A stretch of DNA of 64,000 nt from an uncultured Gammaproteobacteria bacterium (GTDB taxonomy: Bacteria; Pseudomonadota; Gammaproteobacteria; UBA6429; Thiohalophilaceae): contig CAJYAN010000014.1 in assembly GCA_913064945.1 (NCBI GenBank), forward strand, positions 16,899-80,898, read 5' to 3'. Position numbers and translations under genes: made by a program. Of the stretch, positions 38,566 through 49,496 are shown piece after piece. How positions within the stretch are numbered: position 1 is the stretch's first letter; every line of letters begins with the position of its first letter. The notes below the pieces were generated by a model, which was not told where the DNA came from, searched no databases, and worked only from the letters and a program-made list of their open reading frames with translations.

Positions 38566-39828
38566 CCGTATATGTCCATCGCCGACGACGATGTATTTCT
38601 GTGAAGTCAGACCTTCGAGACCGACCGGGCCACGGGCGTGTATCTTGTCGGTGCTGATACCGATCTCGGCACCCAGACCATACTCAAAGCCATCGGCAAA
38701 ACGACTGGAGGCATTCAACATGACCGAGCTGGAATCGACCTCGGCCAGAAAACGCCGCGCCCTGCCAACATCTTCGGTAATGATGGCCTCGGTATGACCG
38801 GAACTGTGCTCATGAATATGGTCCATGGCCATGTCGAGGCCATCGACAATGCGAATCGACAGGATCGGTGCCAGATATTCGGTATCCCAGTCCTCCGCCG
38901 TCGCCGCCTGGATACCGGACAGGATTTTTTGCGTCGCCGCGCAACCACGTAACTCGACACCCTCTGCCTGATAGAGCTTACCCAGTTTGGGTAACACCAC
39001 GGCGGCAATGTCTTTATGGACCAGCAGTGTTTCCATGGTATTGCAGGTGCCATAACGTTGTGTCTTGGCATTAAAAGCCACTTTAATGGCCTTGTCCTTG
39101 TCCGCCTTGTCATCAATATAAGTGTGACATACCCCATGCAGGTGCTTGATCACCGGTACCCGCGCCTCGGCCGAGATGCGTTCGATCAGACCCTTACCGC
39201 CGCGCGGGACGATCACGTCCACATATTCCGACATGGTGATTAACTCACCCACCGCCGCACGGTCGGTGGTCTCTATCACCTGCACCACGGCCTCGGGTAA
39301 TCCCACCTGTTGCAGGCCGGTACGAATACACTCGGCAATAGCCTGATTGGAGTGTGCCGCCTCGGAACCACCACGCAGGATGGCGGCATTGCCGGATTTC
39401 AGGCACAGGGCCGCGGCATCGGCGGTGACGTTGGGACGCGACTCATAAATAATGCCGATCACACCTAGCGGCACACGCATTTTACCGACCTGGATACCGG
39501 AGGGGCGAAATTTCATGTCGGAGATTTCCCCGACCGGCTCAGGCAACGCGGCCACCTGCTCTATCCCGACGGCCATGGCCTCAATCCGCTGCGGGCTTAA
39601 TTCCAGCCGATCCAGCAGGGCGTCATCCAGGCCATTTTGTTTACCGGCCGCCATATCCTGTTGATTGGCTTTAAGCAGACTATCCGCCTGACGGCGAAGG
39701 GTATCCGCGATAGCCTGCAGGGCGGCATTCTTCTCGCCGCTATTGGCACGCGCCAGGATGCGCGAGGCGGCACGCGCCTGTTGTCCCAGTTGCTGCATGT
39801 ATTCTTTGATAGTCACTTTTGCGTCCAT
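38560..39828 (-). CDS. proA: Gamma-glutamyl phosphate reductase
   Basis: ProA reduces gamma-glutamyl phosphate to glutamate semialdehyde in proline synthesis. The 422 residues are typical length. The N-terminal block [27 protein letters not shown], the catalytic Cys in [14 protein letters not shown] and the C-terminal [31 protein letters not shown] are seen. Start ATG 39828. It lies 12 bp after holA. Confidence 0.97.
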   Translation of the reverse strand: MDAKVTIKEYMQQLGQQARAASRILARANSGEKNAALQAIADTLRRQADSLLKANQQDMAAGKQNGLDDALLDRLELSPQRIEAMAVGIEQVAALPEPVGEISDMKFRPSGIQVGKMRVPLGVIGIIYESRPNVTADAAALCLKSGNAAILRGGSEAAHSNQAIAECIRTGLQQVGLPEAVVQVIETTDRAAVGELITMSEYVDVIVPRGGKGLIERISAEARVPVIKHLHGVCHTYIDDKADKDKAIKVAFNAKTQRYGTCNTMETLLVHKDIAAVVLPKLGKLYQAEGVELRGCAATQKILSGIQAATAEDWDTEYLAPILSIRIVDGLDMAMDHIHEHSSGHTEAIITEDVGRARRFLAEVDSSSVMLNASSRFADGFEYGLGAEIGISTDKIHARGPVGLEGLTSQKYIVVGDGHIRT

Positions 39829-39840
39829 AAAAAACTTAAT

Positions 39841-40878
39841 TTACCTGAGGTCGACCCTTGCCGGTGGGAACAGCTCAGTACCGGCAATGCTTACGAGTAA
39901 TTGTACCAATTCATCCCACGCTCTGCCCGGTCTAAATCCCTTACTGATACGGTCAATCTCTGCCAGACGGGCATGCAGGGCCTGCCACTGTGGTGCCGAA
40001 TAACGCTGTAGTGCCGCTTTCATGGGCGGCTGCTTCTTGGGCCAGACGCGAAACTGGGAAAAGACCTGTTCGAGACGCTGCCCGGCGGCCATTGCCTGTG
40101 CCAGCTGGCAGAGTTGCCGTGTCTGATATGCCAGTGCGCCGACCACTGCGGGCAGTTCTACGCCCTCGGCACGCAGGCCATAGGCCATGCGCGTCGCCCG
40201 CTGCGCCTGACCACTCAGGGCCGCGTCGATCATGGCAAAGGCATCAAAGCGGGCACTGTCCGAGACCGCCGCGATCACATCGTCGGCATCGACATCGCCA
40301 GGACCGTGCAGCAAAAGCAGTTTCTCCATTTCCTGGTCAGCGGCCAGCAGGTTACCCTCAATACGGTCGGCCAGTAGTTGCACCGCCTCGACGCTTGGCG
40401 TCAGGCCACGGACCTGCATTCGCTGTCGTATCCAGCCGGGTAATTGATTTAGCTCGATGGGCCAAATCTGCACAAAGGCACCGACCTGTTCCAGCGCGGT
40501 CAACCACTTGCTACGCAGTTGTGCGGCATCCAGCTTACCGAGGATTAGTAACAGGATATTATCTTCGACAGGTTTCTCGGCATAGGCGCGTAAAAACTTG
40601 GCACCCGCATCACCGGGCTTGGCCGATGGCAATCTGACTTCTAACAGACGACGCTCGGCAAACAGCGACATCGCCGAGGCCGAGGCCAGTACCTGCTGCC
40701 AGTCAAAATCCTTGCCGGCATCCCAGACCTGACGATCGCTATATCCCTGTTGCTGCGCCACCTGGCGAATTTGTTGCACCGCCTGGTCGACTTGAAACGG
40801 TTCCTCACCACTAACGACATAAATCGGCAACAGGGGTTTTGCCAGCTGGGCAGTAAGTTGTTCGAACCGCATTTTCAT
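39841..40878 (-). CDS. holA: DNA polymerase III delta subunit
   Basis: The delta subunit opens the beta clamp within the clamp loader. The 345 residues show the family's N-terminal LPIYVVSGEEPFQVDQAVQQIRQ, middle ELRSKW and C-terminal domain ending VQLLVSIAGTELF. It follows lptE in the standard lptE-holA order, but a 211-bp gap with a dispersed repeat separates them. Confidence 0.95.
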   Translation of the reverse strand: MKMRFEQLTAQLAKPLLPIYVVSGEEPFQVDQAVQQIRQVAQQQGYSDRQVWDAGKDFDWQQVLASASAMSLFAERRLLEVRLPSAKPGDAGAKFLRAYAEKPVEDNILLLILGKLDAAQLRSKWLTALEQVGAFVQIWPIELNQLPGWIRQRMQVRGLTPSVEAVQLLADRIEGNLLAADQEMEKLLLLHGPGDVDADDVIAAVSDSARFDAFAMIDAALSGQAQRATRMAYGLRAEGVELPAVVGALAYQTRQLCQLAQAMAAGQRLEQVFSQFRVWPKKQPPMKAALQRYSAPQWQALHARLAEIDRISKGFRPGRAWDELVQLLVSIAGTELFPPARVDLR

Positions 40879-40954
40879 TTCGTACCGGGTATTGTCGGGG
40901 CGGGCGCTGAGGGCCGCCCATAAAATTTTGGTAACTGCTCATCGCGAGGCAACA

Positions 40955-41060
40955 CTGAAGAGTGATTATATTTCAGTGTTGTCGTGGCAATCTCCAGAAG
41001 ATACCGTGCGCCACGAGATTGCATCAGTCGTCTCACTCCTTCGCAATGACAGGCTTCTTT
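40955..41060. repeat. Palindromic dispersed repeat between lptE and holA
   Basis: TGTCGTGGCAATCTCCAGAAG is mirrored by the CTCCTTCGCAATGACAGG side of the same stretch, with GAGATTGCATCAGTCGTCTC in the centre. It is the same type of repeat as at 2409-2526 and near 56830. It has inserted within the lptE-holA operon, where a hairpin would lie between the coding regions. No gene occupies 40879-41089. Confidence 0.65.
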
Positions 41061-41089
41061 CATTGTGTTGAAGTCGATATTTAAGTAAC

Positions 41090-41728
41090 TCACTTTTTTT
41101 GATTGCCATTTTGAGGGGATACCACAGGGGCGGGTGTGTCCGTTGTGCCGGCAGGTTTATCACTCTTAACCTGTTGTCGGGTTTCATGACGCATGGCCGC
41201 CGACAACTGACGCAACAGCTGTTGCGCCGAGCTGACAATAATCGACTTACGCAGTTTTTGCTCCTCATCACCCGTGGCGAGCAGATTATTCGGGTCAAAG
41301 GTATAGGCGCGGGTAGTGGAAATATCCTGCACCGGTACAACGAAAACACCCTCTCGATCACTTACTGAATAGCGCAACTGATGTTTTAGTTCATACTCAT
41401 TGGCCTTGCCGCTGGCATTCACCGACAGCACACGACGCTGCACCTCATCACGTAAAATTTGAATATGCAGGGCGGCTTCCTCTTTGGCGACAATCGCGAC
41501 CCCGCCACGGCGGAGCGAGCCATAGAGCGCCCGTCCCAGCTCAGAATATTCTGTTGTGCCTGCAATCGAGACACTCGACAGTGACTCCGGCAGGGCAATC
41601 GCACCGCGCAAATGAAATCCACAACCACTTAAAAGTAGCAAGGTAGCTGTGACAAAGGCCAGATAAAGAAACCATGCGCCACGACAATCTTTCGTCAACA
41701 CCTTCACCATCACATCCCCGTCACTCAT
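41090..41728 (-). CDS. lptE: LptE, LPS-assembly lipoprotein
   Basis: LptE plugs the LptD barrel at the outer membrane. The 212 residues have a lipoprotein signal with lipobox LLLSGCGFHLRG (Cys at about residue 36), the family's GFHLRG after it and the EYELKHQLRYSV segment. The C-terminal 25 residues are a Pro/Thr/Lys-rich tail. The start may be the inner ATG at residue 7. It lies 13 bp after leuS. Confidence 0.94.
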   Translation of the reverse strand: MSDGDVMVKVLTKDCRGAWFLYLAFVTATLLLLSGCGFHLRGAIALPESLSSVSIAGTTEYSELGRALYGSLRRGGVAIVAKEEAALHIQILRDEVQRRVLSVNASGKANEYELKHQLRYSVSDREGVFVVPVQDISTTRAYTFDPNNLLATGDEEQKLRKSIIVSSAQQLLRQLSAAMRHETRQQVKSDKPAGTTDTPAPVVSPQNGNQKK

Positions 41729-41741
41729 CCCTCAAGACTCG

Positions 41742-44198
41742 CTACTGTTCTTTAACAACCACATTCACCAGTTTACCCGGTACCACAATGACCCGGGCGA
41801 CGGCCTTGCCTTCAATAAAGCGCTGAACGTTCTCATCGGCCATGGCCAGTTTTTCCACCAGATTGCGATCGGCATCGGCCGGTACGTTGACCCGCCCGCG
41901 TAGTTTGCCATTCACCTGCACCACAATGTCGATGCTCTCGCGCACCAGTGCGGCGGCATCGACCTGTGGCCACGGTGCGTTCAGGACATCATCCCCATAG
42001 CCTGATTGCTTCCACAGGCTATGACTAACATGCGGTGCAATCGGTGCCAGCAGGCGTAACAGGATACCCAGACCTTCGTGGTAAATCGCCGGGTTCGTTA
42101 ACGACTCATCGTACAGGCTGTTCATAATTTTCATACAGGCGGCCACTACAGTATTAAACTGGTACTTGTCAAAGTCCATCAGTGCCTGTTGCAGATATTC
42201 ATGTATCTCGCGGCGCACGGTTTTTTCTTTATCACTAAGGCGGCTCCAATCAGACGCTGCGGTGTGTCGACCCTGAATAGCCTGCTGGTTGGTCGCCGCA
42301 AACGTCCAGACACGTTTGAGAAAACGAAACGCGCCTTCCACGCCCGAGTCCGACCACTCCAGAGATTGCTCCGGCGGCGCGGCGAACATCATGAACAGAC
42401 GCGCCGTATCGGCACCGTATTCTTCGATCAGTGACTGCGGGTCCACCGTATTGCCCTTGGACTTGGACATCTTGGCGCCATCTTTTAATACCATGCCCTG
42501 CGTCAGCAGTTTCTTGAACGGCTCATCGGTTTTAATCAAACCGGCATCGCGCATCAGTTTGTTATAAAAACGCGCGTACAATAAATGCAGGATGGCGTGC
42601 TCGATACCACCGACATATTGATCGACCGGTAACCAGTAATTGGCGCGTTCATCCAGCATGGCCCTGTCATTATGCGGAGAGGCATAGCGGGCGTAATACC
42701 AGGAAGACTCCATGAAGGTATCGAAGGTATCGGTCTCACGCTCGGCCTTGCCACCACATTTCGGGCAGCTGGTTTTATAAAACGACGGCATTTTTTTAAG
42801 CGGCGAACCAACACCATCAAACTTGACGTCCTCCGGCAGTTTGACCGGCAGGTCTTTGGCGGGCACTGGCACCTCGCCACACTTGCTGCAGTGAATGATC
42901 GGTATGGGCGCGCCCCAGTAGCGTTGTCGGGAGACACCCCAGTCACGCAGACGATAGGTAGTACGCTTCTTACCTTGTTTATGCTTTTCCAGATGGGCCG
43001 CAATTTTATCGAAGGCCTCATCCGAGCTCAGGCCATCAAACTGGCCTGAATTGACGAGACGGCCTTTACTGGTAAAGGCCTGTTGCCGCAGATTGACACC
43101 CTCATCATTCGTGGCCTCGATGACCTGTTGCATCGGCAGGCCATACTTGGTGGCGAATTCATAATCGCGCTGGTCGTGCGCCGGTACGGCCATGACCGCC
43201 CCCTCGCCATACCCCATCAAGACAAAATTGGCGATAAAGACCGGCACGCGATCACCACTCAGCGGGTGTACCGCCTTCAGGCCGGTATCAATCCCGTTCT
43301 TCTCCATGGTCTCCAGCGCTGCCTCGGCAGTGCCGGTCCGGGCACACTCTTTTATAAAAGCGGCGACTTTCGGATAACGCGCGCCAGCCTCGATGGCCAA
43401 AGGGTGTTCGGCGGCGACGGCGACATAGGTCACGCCCATCAGCGTATCCGGTCGGGTAGTAAATACTTTCAGGCTTTGCTTGCGGCCTTCAATCGCGAAG
43501 GTGATCTCAAGTCCCTGCGAACGACCAATCCAGTTACGCTGCATGGTGCGGACCTGCTCCGGCCAATCGTCGAGCGTATCCAGCTCGTCCAGCAGTTCAT
43601 CGGCATAGTCAGTAATCTTCATAAACCACTGCGGGATGTCCTTGCGCTCGACACTGGTGTCACAGCGCCAGCACCTGCCATCGATCACCTGTTCATTCGC
43701 CAGGACGGTCAGGTCATTGGGACACCAGTTGACGGCCGCCGTCTTTTTATATACCAGACCTTTTTTATACAGGCGGGTAAACAACCACTGCTCCCAGTGA
43801 TAATAGTCGACATTACAGGTAGCCAGTTCACGATCCCAGTCATAACCCAGTCCCAGACGCTTGAGCTGGGCACGCATGTAGTCGATATTCTCGCGGGTCC
43901 ATTGCGCCGGTGGCACATTATTCTTAATGGCGGCATTCTCTGCCGGTAGCCCAAAGGCATCCCAGCCCATAGGCTGCATGACATTTTTACCCAGCATACG
44001 CTGGTAACGGCTGATCACGTCACCAATGGTGTAATTGCGTACATGACCCATGTGCAGGCGGCCACTGGGATAGGGGAACATAGAGAGGCAGTAGAATTTC
44101 TCTTTATTCGGGTCTTCCGTCACCTTGAATGACTGCTCGGACTCCCAATACTGCTGGGCCTGTGCTTCGACGTGCTTGGGGGAATACTGTTCTTCCAT
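41742..44198 (-). CDS. leuS: Leucyl-tRNA synthetase
   Basis: LeuS charges tRNA-Leu. The 818 residues are normal. The HIGH motif is [17 protein letters not shown] (about residue 43), the KMSKS motif is [14 protein letters not shown], and the CP1 editing domain has [21 protein letters not shown]. Two Cys pairs ([19 protein letters not shown]) could hold zinc. It heads the minus run leuS-lptE-holA. Confidence 0.98.
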   Translation of the reverse strand: MEEQYSPKHVEAQAQQYWESEQSFKVTEDPNKEKFYCLSMFPYPSGRLHMGHVRNYTIGDVISRYQRMLGKNVMQPMGWDAFGLPAENAAIKNNVPPAQWTRENIDYMRAQLKRLGLGYDWDRELATCNVDYYHWEQWLFTRLYKKGLVYKKTAAVNWCPNDLTVLANEQVIDGRCWRCDTSVERKDIPQWFMKITDYADELLDELDTLDDWPEQVRTMQRNWIGRSQGLEITFAIEGRKQSLKVFTTRPDTLMGVTYVAVAAEHPLAIEAGARYPKVAAFIKECARTGTAEAALETMEKNGIDTGLKAVHPLSGDRVPVFIANFVLMGYGEGAVMAVPAHDQRDYEFATKYGLPMQQVIEATNDEGVNLRQQAFTSKGRLVNSGQFDGLSSDEAFDKIAAHLEKHKQGKKRTTYRLRDWGVSRQRYWGAPIPIIHCSKCGEVPVPAKDLPVKLPEDVKFDGVGSPLKKMPSFYKTSCPKCGGKAERETDTFDTFMESSWYYARYASPHNDRAMLDERANYWLPVDQYVGGIEHAILHLLYARFYNKLMRDAGLIKTDEPFKKLLTQGMVLKDGAKMSKSKGNTVDPQSLIEEYGADTARLFMMFAAPPEQSLEWSDSGVEGAFRFLKRVWTFAATNQQAIQGRHTAASDWSRLSDKEKTVRREIHEYLQQALMDFDKYQFNTVVAACMKIMNSLYDESLTNPAIYHEGLGILLRLLAPIAPHVSHSLWKQSGYGDDVLNAPWPQVDAAALVRESIDIVVQVNGKLRGRVNVPADADRNLVEKLAMADENVQRFIEGKAVARVIVVPGKLVNVVVKEQ

Positions 44199-44375
44199 TG
44201 GAGACGATCAACCTCATTGACAACATATTAATAAGAGTACGAAGCATACCGCAGGCCCCAAAGCAGCTACAACAGCAGGCTGACGAAATGTTGGCCTGAT
44301 CCCCCGCAGCAACGATGCGTCCGCTGCCAACACGCGTTATAGTAGTGTTCAGTTTAAACATCAGAGGATCGCGCC

Positions 44376-44900
44376 ATGAACCAGTCAACCCCGCCCAATG
44401 ACAAGCTTACTCAGGCCTATGACAAGTTACTGGAAATCATGAAAAAGGCCTGGCACGACACCGAGGCACAGGCCCTGCCTCCACTCAAGGAGCGACTCGA
44501 ACAGGCGGCTGAGAAGCTCAGCACCCTGGGTGAGTTCACCCGGGAAGAGGCCGACCGTGTCGCCGATTATGTGCGCCGCGACCTGCAGGAGGCGGGCGAG
44601 TTTTTGAGTGCCTCCGGTAAAAGTCTGAAAGACCTGATTAGCTTTGACCTTGAGTTTGTCGAGAGCAAGGTAGCGGAAATGTTTGCCCAGATGGCAGATA
44701 CCACGCGTATCGAACTGGACAAGTTAGCCGAACGTGCCCGTCGGGTTGGTGAATGGCACACCGGTGAGATTACTGGCATCGGTACCCTGGAGTGCAAGCA
44801 GTGTGGTGAACGGCTACATTTTGAAAAGACAGGTCATATCCCCCCCTGCCCCAAGTGCCATAGCAGCGTATTTAAAAAGGTATTTGGTGCCGGCAAATAG
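44376..44900 (+). CDS. DUF1451 (YbeL-like) zinc-ribbon protein
   Basis: A 174-residue protein with a helical N-terminal part (residues about 5-125, coiled-coil-prone: YDKLLEIMKKAWHDTEAQALPPLKERLEQAAEKL) and a C-terminal zinc ribbon of four cysteines (LECKQCGERL, CPKCHSSVF). The function of DUF1451 is unknown. In E. coli the homologue ybeL is also near leuS. It is divergent from leuS. Confidence 0.88.
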   Translation: MNQSTPPNDKLTQAYDKLLEIMKKAWHDTEAQALPPLKERLEQAAEKLSTLGEFTREEADRVADYVRRDLQEAGEFLSASGKSLKDLISFDLEFVESKVAEMFAQMADTTRIELDKLAERARRVGEWHTGEITGIGTLECKQCGERLHFEKTGHIPPCPKCHSSVFKKVFGAGK

Positions 44901-45422
44901 CCCCGCCGCGAGTCTCACTGCCTTGCCGTCGACCCATGGCGAGCATGAGGCAGCGCCGTCTTTTGGTAGACCTGACGTAAGCGCTGAAGTAATGAGGCTT
45001 TGCTGAACAACTGTGTACAAACACTCACCATGGCCTCGTGCATTAACTGCCTGTTATTAAGGACACAACGACCCTGTTGACTGGCAAGCCGCACTCCAGA
45101 AGCATACAGCCCCCTCAGATTCTTCTACCTGCATAATCAGCTCAAGACAGACGCCAGGGTCATCCTTCGATAGCGGCCTCATCGTCGTCATCAGGCAAAG
45201 ACAGGGCAGGAGCCGGTTTTGTTTTACCATGACGATATTATGTTCAACGTGATCCTGTCGGTTACCCGTAGCCTTCCACCCGGTCTGGCGTGGCACACTT
45301 CTCAGATCGAAGTTTCTTTGCTAGTATTTTCACATGATTTTTGTGGTAATCGTCAGTTAATACCTCGATAATCTGACAATTGCGGTACCGGTATCGCCGA
45401 AAGTGACGAAGGAAGGCATTAG
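44901..45422. other. Gene-free stretch before the solute-binding-like gene
   Basis: 522 bp between the zinc-ribbon gene and the next gene. Only short ORFs occur, and none has a ribosome site or a recognisable product. A minus-strand frame at 45057-45296 is the longest, and a neighbouring frame (44940-45050) reads MHEAMVSVCTQLF...LLQRLRQVYQ; together they could be an eroded gene, but I cannot support that. Confidence 0.5.
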
Positions 45423-46181
45423 GTGACAACCAGCATGCAGGATCTGATCCGTCAATTTAATACAGTCCTGCTGCTGCTAATGTGTTCCATTCCTGTGCAG
45501 GCCGATATTTCTGCAGCGGCGTTGCCATTGACACTCAGACTCAATGATACCAATGAGCCCCCCCTGACCACGGCCCAGCACGACGGCTTCCTGGACATTA
45601 TCGCCACCGAGACCTTTGCCCGTGTCGGTATCAAATTAAAGCTTATCAAATTACCCGCGGAACGGGCCCTGCTCAACGCCAATGCCGGGATTGATGACGG
45701 CGAGCTGACGCGCATCGCCGGTCTGGAAAAACTCTACCCCAATCTGGTACGCGTCCCGGAAAAACTCATTGACTGGGAGTTTACCGCCTTTGCCAAAACA
45801 ACGGCGATACCAGCGAACTGGCAGGACATTCGTCGTCATGTCGTCGGCCACATTACCGGCTGGAAAATATACGAGCAACAGCTAGGCGGTGATAGCCACG
45901 TCGTATCCACCGCAAATCCGGCTCAGCTGTTCCAGTTGCTCGATCGCAACCACATCGAAGTAGCTTTGTACGCTCGCTGGATGGGACAGGCCTTTATCCA
46001 GAAGATGGGATTAAAGGGTATCCATCGACTCTCTCCCAACCTAAGCCGTCGTCAAATGTATATTTATTTAAATAAACGTTATACCCGGGTAATTCCCAAA
46101 ATCACTGCGTCGCTACAGGCCTTGAAACGAGAAGGCTTTTACGAACGAATACGCCAAGAAAAACTAGCACAATACCAATAG
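45423..46181 (+). CDS. Periplasmic solute-binding-like protein
   Basis: A 252-residue protein with an N-terminal signal peptide (FNTVLLLLMCSIPVQA, cleavage about residue 28) and a type-II periplasmic-binding-protein (SBP_bac_3-like) fold: LPLTLRLNDTNEPPLT, GFLDIIATETFARVGIKLKLIKLPAERALLNANAGIDDGEL, WKIYEQQLGG and a C-terminal helix LKREGFYERIRQEKLAQ. No ABC permease or ATPase lies near. It is 13 bp before a GGDEF/EAL gene, so it probably senses a solute rather than importing one. The start is GTG 45423; ATG 45435 is the alternative. Confidence 0.85.
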   Translation: MTTSMQDLIRQFNTVLLLLMCSIPVQADISAAALPLTLRLNDTNEPPLTTAQHDGFLDIIATETFARVGIKLKLIKLPAERALLNANAGIDDGELTRIAGLEKLYPNLVRVPEKLIDWEFTAFAKTTAIPANWQDIRRHVVGHITGWKIYEQQLGGDSHVVSTANPAQLFQLLDRNHIEVALYARWMGQAFIQKMGLKGIHRLSPNLSRRQMYIYLNKRYTRVIPKITASLQALKREGFYERIRQEKLAQYQ

Positions 46182-46194
46182 AAATCAGTATAAA

Positions 46195-49023
46195 ATGAAA
46201 AACCCAATAGCCCAGCGCGATATGCTGCGTTCACCGCTTGCACGCCGACTCACCATTTCCATTATTTTAATCAGCTCAGTCATTACGCTCCTCCTTACCA
46301 GCGTACAACTCTATTGGTTATATAAGACCGAAGTGAAGGGTATTGAATCTCAACTACTGCAAATTGAACAGGTCCATCTCAAGGCCGTCTCGCAATCACT
46401 ATGGGCGGCCAATAAAAAAGAATTGTCACTGCAGCTGGAAGGCATTGTCCAGATCCCAAATATCACTTACGCCCTGATTCAGGACAACGATAAGGTCTGG
46501 GGACGAGCAGGTCATATCAAGGCAAAGAATATTATTGAACGTCACTATCCATTGTCCTACCGATACCGAAATTCGACTCAACAAATCGGTTCACTAACAG
46601 TCATCGCCTCGCTCGATAATATCCGCCAGCACATCGTCACGCAGGCCATTATTATTCTTGCCAGTAATGCCTTTAAGACTTTTCTGGTCGCGGCCTTTAT
46701 GCTGTTATTCTTTCATAAACAGGTCAATCGCTTCCTTAGCCTTATTACAAATTATCTCCATAGACTCGACATCCAGGCGTTCTCATCGCCGCTCAGTCTG
46801 CCTCGTTCATCAAATCATTCACCCGATGAGTTTGACCTGCTGGTTGATGTCATTAATGACATGCACGACAAGACCTACCAAACGCATGCCGAGTTAATCA
46901 AAAGTAAAGAACAGTTTCACGCCATTGCGGATTTTACGATTGACTGGGAAAGCTGGATCAACGCCGAGGGCCAACTCGTATGGGTTAACCCGTCGGTAAC
47001 ACGCATGACTGGCTACACTCAGGAAGAATGCTATGCCATGGCCGAATTTCCGTTGCCCCTCATCGCCAATGTCGTGGAACAACAACAGATGCGCGAGACC
47101 CTGTTACAGACATCGAGAGGCACTACCTCCGAAAATATAGAATTTCAGATACGGCATAAAAACAACACCCTTCACTGGTTCGCCATGTCATGGCAACCGC
47201 TTTATGATAGCAAAGAAAAATTTAAAGGCCATCGCATCAGTGCCCGCGATATTACCCAGCGCAAGCAGATAGAATTTGACCTGCAAAATAAAGTCCATGA
47301 ATTAGAGCAGGCCGAAGAAATACAAAAACGTCTGTTAACACAGTCGCAACAGGAAAAGGCCCGCATTACATCATTACTGGCAGCCATGAATATTGGCATT
47401 CTGTTCGAAGATATCGAGAACCGGATTATCTATTTTAATCCAACATTTCGCCGCATCTGGCTAGTCCCTGAAAACATCGAGCTTACCGGCCAACAAACAC
47501 AGGACGTCCTAAAATATTCTGCCAATGTCCTGTCTCGCCCGGATCACTTTTCACGCCATATCCTGCAGATTATCGGCACCCACGAAGTCAGCGAGACATT
47601 TGAGATTGTCATGGCTGACGGTCGTGTCGTCACACAGTTGTCATATCCGGTACACGATCAGGAAGGACGTTTTATTGGTCGCCTCTGGATATATGAAGAT
47701 GTAACCCGTGAACGTCAGACGGCCGAGCAGTTGATCTATCTCGCCGAACGCGATTCACTAACCGGGCTCTATAACCGCCATCGTTTCCAGGAAGAATTAT
47801 CACGCATACTGGCTGATGTTGAACGCCGCAAATCACACGGAGCACTGCTATTTTTCGACCTCGATGAATTCAAATATATCAACGATACCTTCGGTCATCG
47901 TGCCGGTGATGCCATGTTAATTCGTGTTGCCGGTGAAGTCAGCGCCCTGATTCGACGGAATGAAATTATCTCGCGCATTGGGGGGGATGAATTTGCCATC
48001 TTGATGCCCGATGCCACCGAACAGGAGGCAACCCATCTGGCGGAACGCATTATCCGCGCCACGGCGCAAATTCCGTTCCGCTTTGAAGGTCAGAACCTGC
48101 GCCTGACCACCAGCCTCGGTATCGCCCTATATCCGCAGCACGGCGAGAATACGGAAGAGCTGGTGGCACACGCCGATACCGCCATGTACCTGGCCAAAGA
48201 GGCCGGTAAAAATGCCTGGCGCGTCTACCAGTATAACCTGGATGCCTCGCGTGAAATGTTGCATCGTCTTTCCTGGCATGAGCGGGTTAGCAATGCTCTG
48301 GAAAATAATCTTTTACAATTACACTTTCAGGGCATCTACGATACGCACACCGGGCAGTTGAGTCATCTGGAGGCGCTGGTCAGAATGATCGATGAGGCCG
48401 ACCCATCGAGAATTATTATGCCAGGGCATTTCATACCTGCGGCAGAGAAGACCGGCAAAATTATTGAGATCGATCGCTGGGTCGTCTGTGAGAGTATTCG
48501 CTTGCTTGCCGCCACGCCGACGCTACCTGCCATTGCCGTCAATATCTCTGGCCGTTCCTTTGATGACCTTGCCCTGCCACAATTTATTAGTCAGGAATTA
48601 ACCCGGCAACAGGTCTCGCCAACTCGATTGATGGTCGAGCTAACAGAAACGGCTGCTGTCTCCGACCTGCATGATGCACAACGCTTTATTGAATCTCTAC
48701 ATCGAACGGGCTGCCAAACCTGTCTGGATGATTTTGGTTCCGGCTTTTCCTCGTTTGCCTATCTGAAACACCTGAGGGCCGATGTATTGAAAATCGATGG
48801 TCTGTTTATTCGAGATCTACCCAATGACCGCGACAACCAGATTTTTGTCAAATCTATCGTTGATGTCGCACGTGGTATGCGTAAATTGACAGTAGCCGAG
48901 TTTGTTGAAGATGCCGATACCTTAGCAATGTTGCGCCGCTTCGGAGTCGATCTGGTGCAGGGATATTACCTGGACATGCCGCAGGCGGATCATCCCGCCT
49001 TGCAGCAAACCACGCCTGAATAG
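46195..49023 (+). CDS. Membrane GGDEF/EAL protein with PAS domains
   Basis: A 942-residue c-di-GMP enzyme. There are two membrane helices (about 19-43 and 150-175) around a periplasmic sensor of about 105 residues, then two PAS-like regions (about 240-355 and 390-515), a GGDEF domain (about 515-680, SRIGGDEFAIL near residue 597) and an EAL domain (about 705-935). The GGDEF motif is intact; the inhibitory site reads RRNE instead of RxxD. The EAL domain keeps LEALVRM, NISGRSF, ELTETA, DDFGSGFSS, LKIDGLF and LVQGYYL, so phosphodiesterase activity is expected. It may be bifunctional. The upstream solute-binding protein could be its input. Confidence 0.93.
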   Translation: MKNPIAQRDMLRSPLARRLTISIILISSVITLLLTSVQLYWLYKTEVKGIESQLLQIEQVHLKAVSQSLWAANKKELSLQLEGIVQIPNITYALIQDNDKVWGRAGHIKAKNIIERHYPLSYRYRNSTQQIGSLTVIASLDNIRQHIVTQAIIILASNAFKTFLVAAFMLLFFHKQVNRFLSLITNYLHRLDIQAFSSPLSLPRSSNHSPDEFDLLVDVINDMHDKTYQTHAELIKSKEQFHAIADFTIDWESWINAEGQLVWVNPSVTRMTGYTQEECYAMAEFPLPLIANVVEQQQMRETLLQTSRGTTSENIEFQIRHKNNTLHWFAMSWQPLYDSKEKFKGHRISARDITQRKQIEFDLQNKVHELEQAEEIQKRLLTQSQQEKARITSLLAAMNIGILFEDIENRIIYFNPTFRRIWLVPENIELTGQQTQDVLKYSANVLSRPDHFSRHILQIIGTHEVSETFEIVMADGRVVTQLSYPVHDQEGRFIGRLWIYEDVTRERQTAEQLIYLAERDSLTGLYNRHRFQEELSRILADVERRKSHGALLFFDLDEFKYINDTFGHRAGDAMLIRVAGEVSALIRRNEIISRIGGDEFAILMPDATEQEATHLAERIIRATAQIPFRFEGQNLRLTTSLGIALYPQHGENTEELVAHADTAMYLAKEAGKNAWRVYQYNLDASREMLHRLSWHERVSNALENNLLQLHFQGIYDTHTGQLSHLEALVRMIDEADPSRIIMPGHFIPAAEKTGKIIEIDRWVVCESIRLLAATPTLPAIAVNISGRSFDDLALPQFISQELTRQQVSPTRLMVELTETAAVSDLHDAQRFIESLHRTGCQTCLDDFGSGFSSFAYLKHLRADVLKIDGLFIRDLPNDRDNQIFVKSIVDVARGMRKLTVAEFVEDADTLAMLRRFGVDLVQGYYLDMPQADHPALQQTTPE

Positions 49024-49496
49024 ACCTTTTACTCAACAGACAATAGTCCGCTCATCAGGACATCGAGGAAGAACACCAATAAATTATATTGCGGCTGTCG
49101 TCTAACAACATGTCGATAGTCGTGAGGTAATGACGAGCCTGCCTGGCGTCATGCCATTCTGGCATCGGGCGTATCAACTGACGGGGCTTCCTCTCAAAAA
49201 CGTTCGCTCGCTGGATCGTCATATTGCCTGCACAGCCGCTACCGCTGACACAGACGCAGAGCAAACCAAATCTCGTCAAACGTCAATTTCGTGTTAATAA
49301 AGGCATTTGGCATAGTACGCTGCTTGAATGAGCACTTAGCCTGGCGGGCTCGGCTGAATACAGCCTGACTATACAGACTATTGTCGCCTGTACCTGGCCG
49401 CGCATCGATTAAAATACATAGACCCGAAGAAATCTAAAAGCCACCACCACGCTGAAAATCCATTCTGGATAGACCGGGCTTTTGATAAAGGCGTCC
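49024..49496. other. Gene-free stretch between GGDEF/EAL and lnt
   Basis: 473 bp with convergent neighbours. Only short ORFs occur; a 74-codon minus-strand frame (49055-49279) lacks a ribosome site and family match. I see no clear hairpin terminator with a T-run. A remnant gene is possible but unsupported. Confidence 0.5.

Noticed and set aside
43083..43949. Plus-strand frame of 288 codons
   Set aside because: Antisense to leuS; no ribosome site or domain.
45057..45296. Minus-strand 79-codon frame
   Set aside because: No recognised domain or ribosome site; neighbouring frames carry coding-like pieces, but I cannot make one gene of them.
49055..49279. Minus-strand 74-codon frame
   Set aside because: No ribosome site or family match; treated as gene-free.
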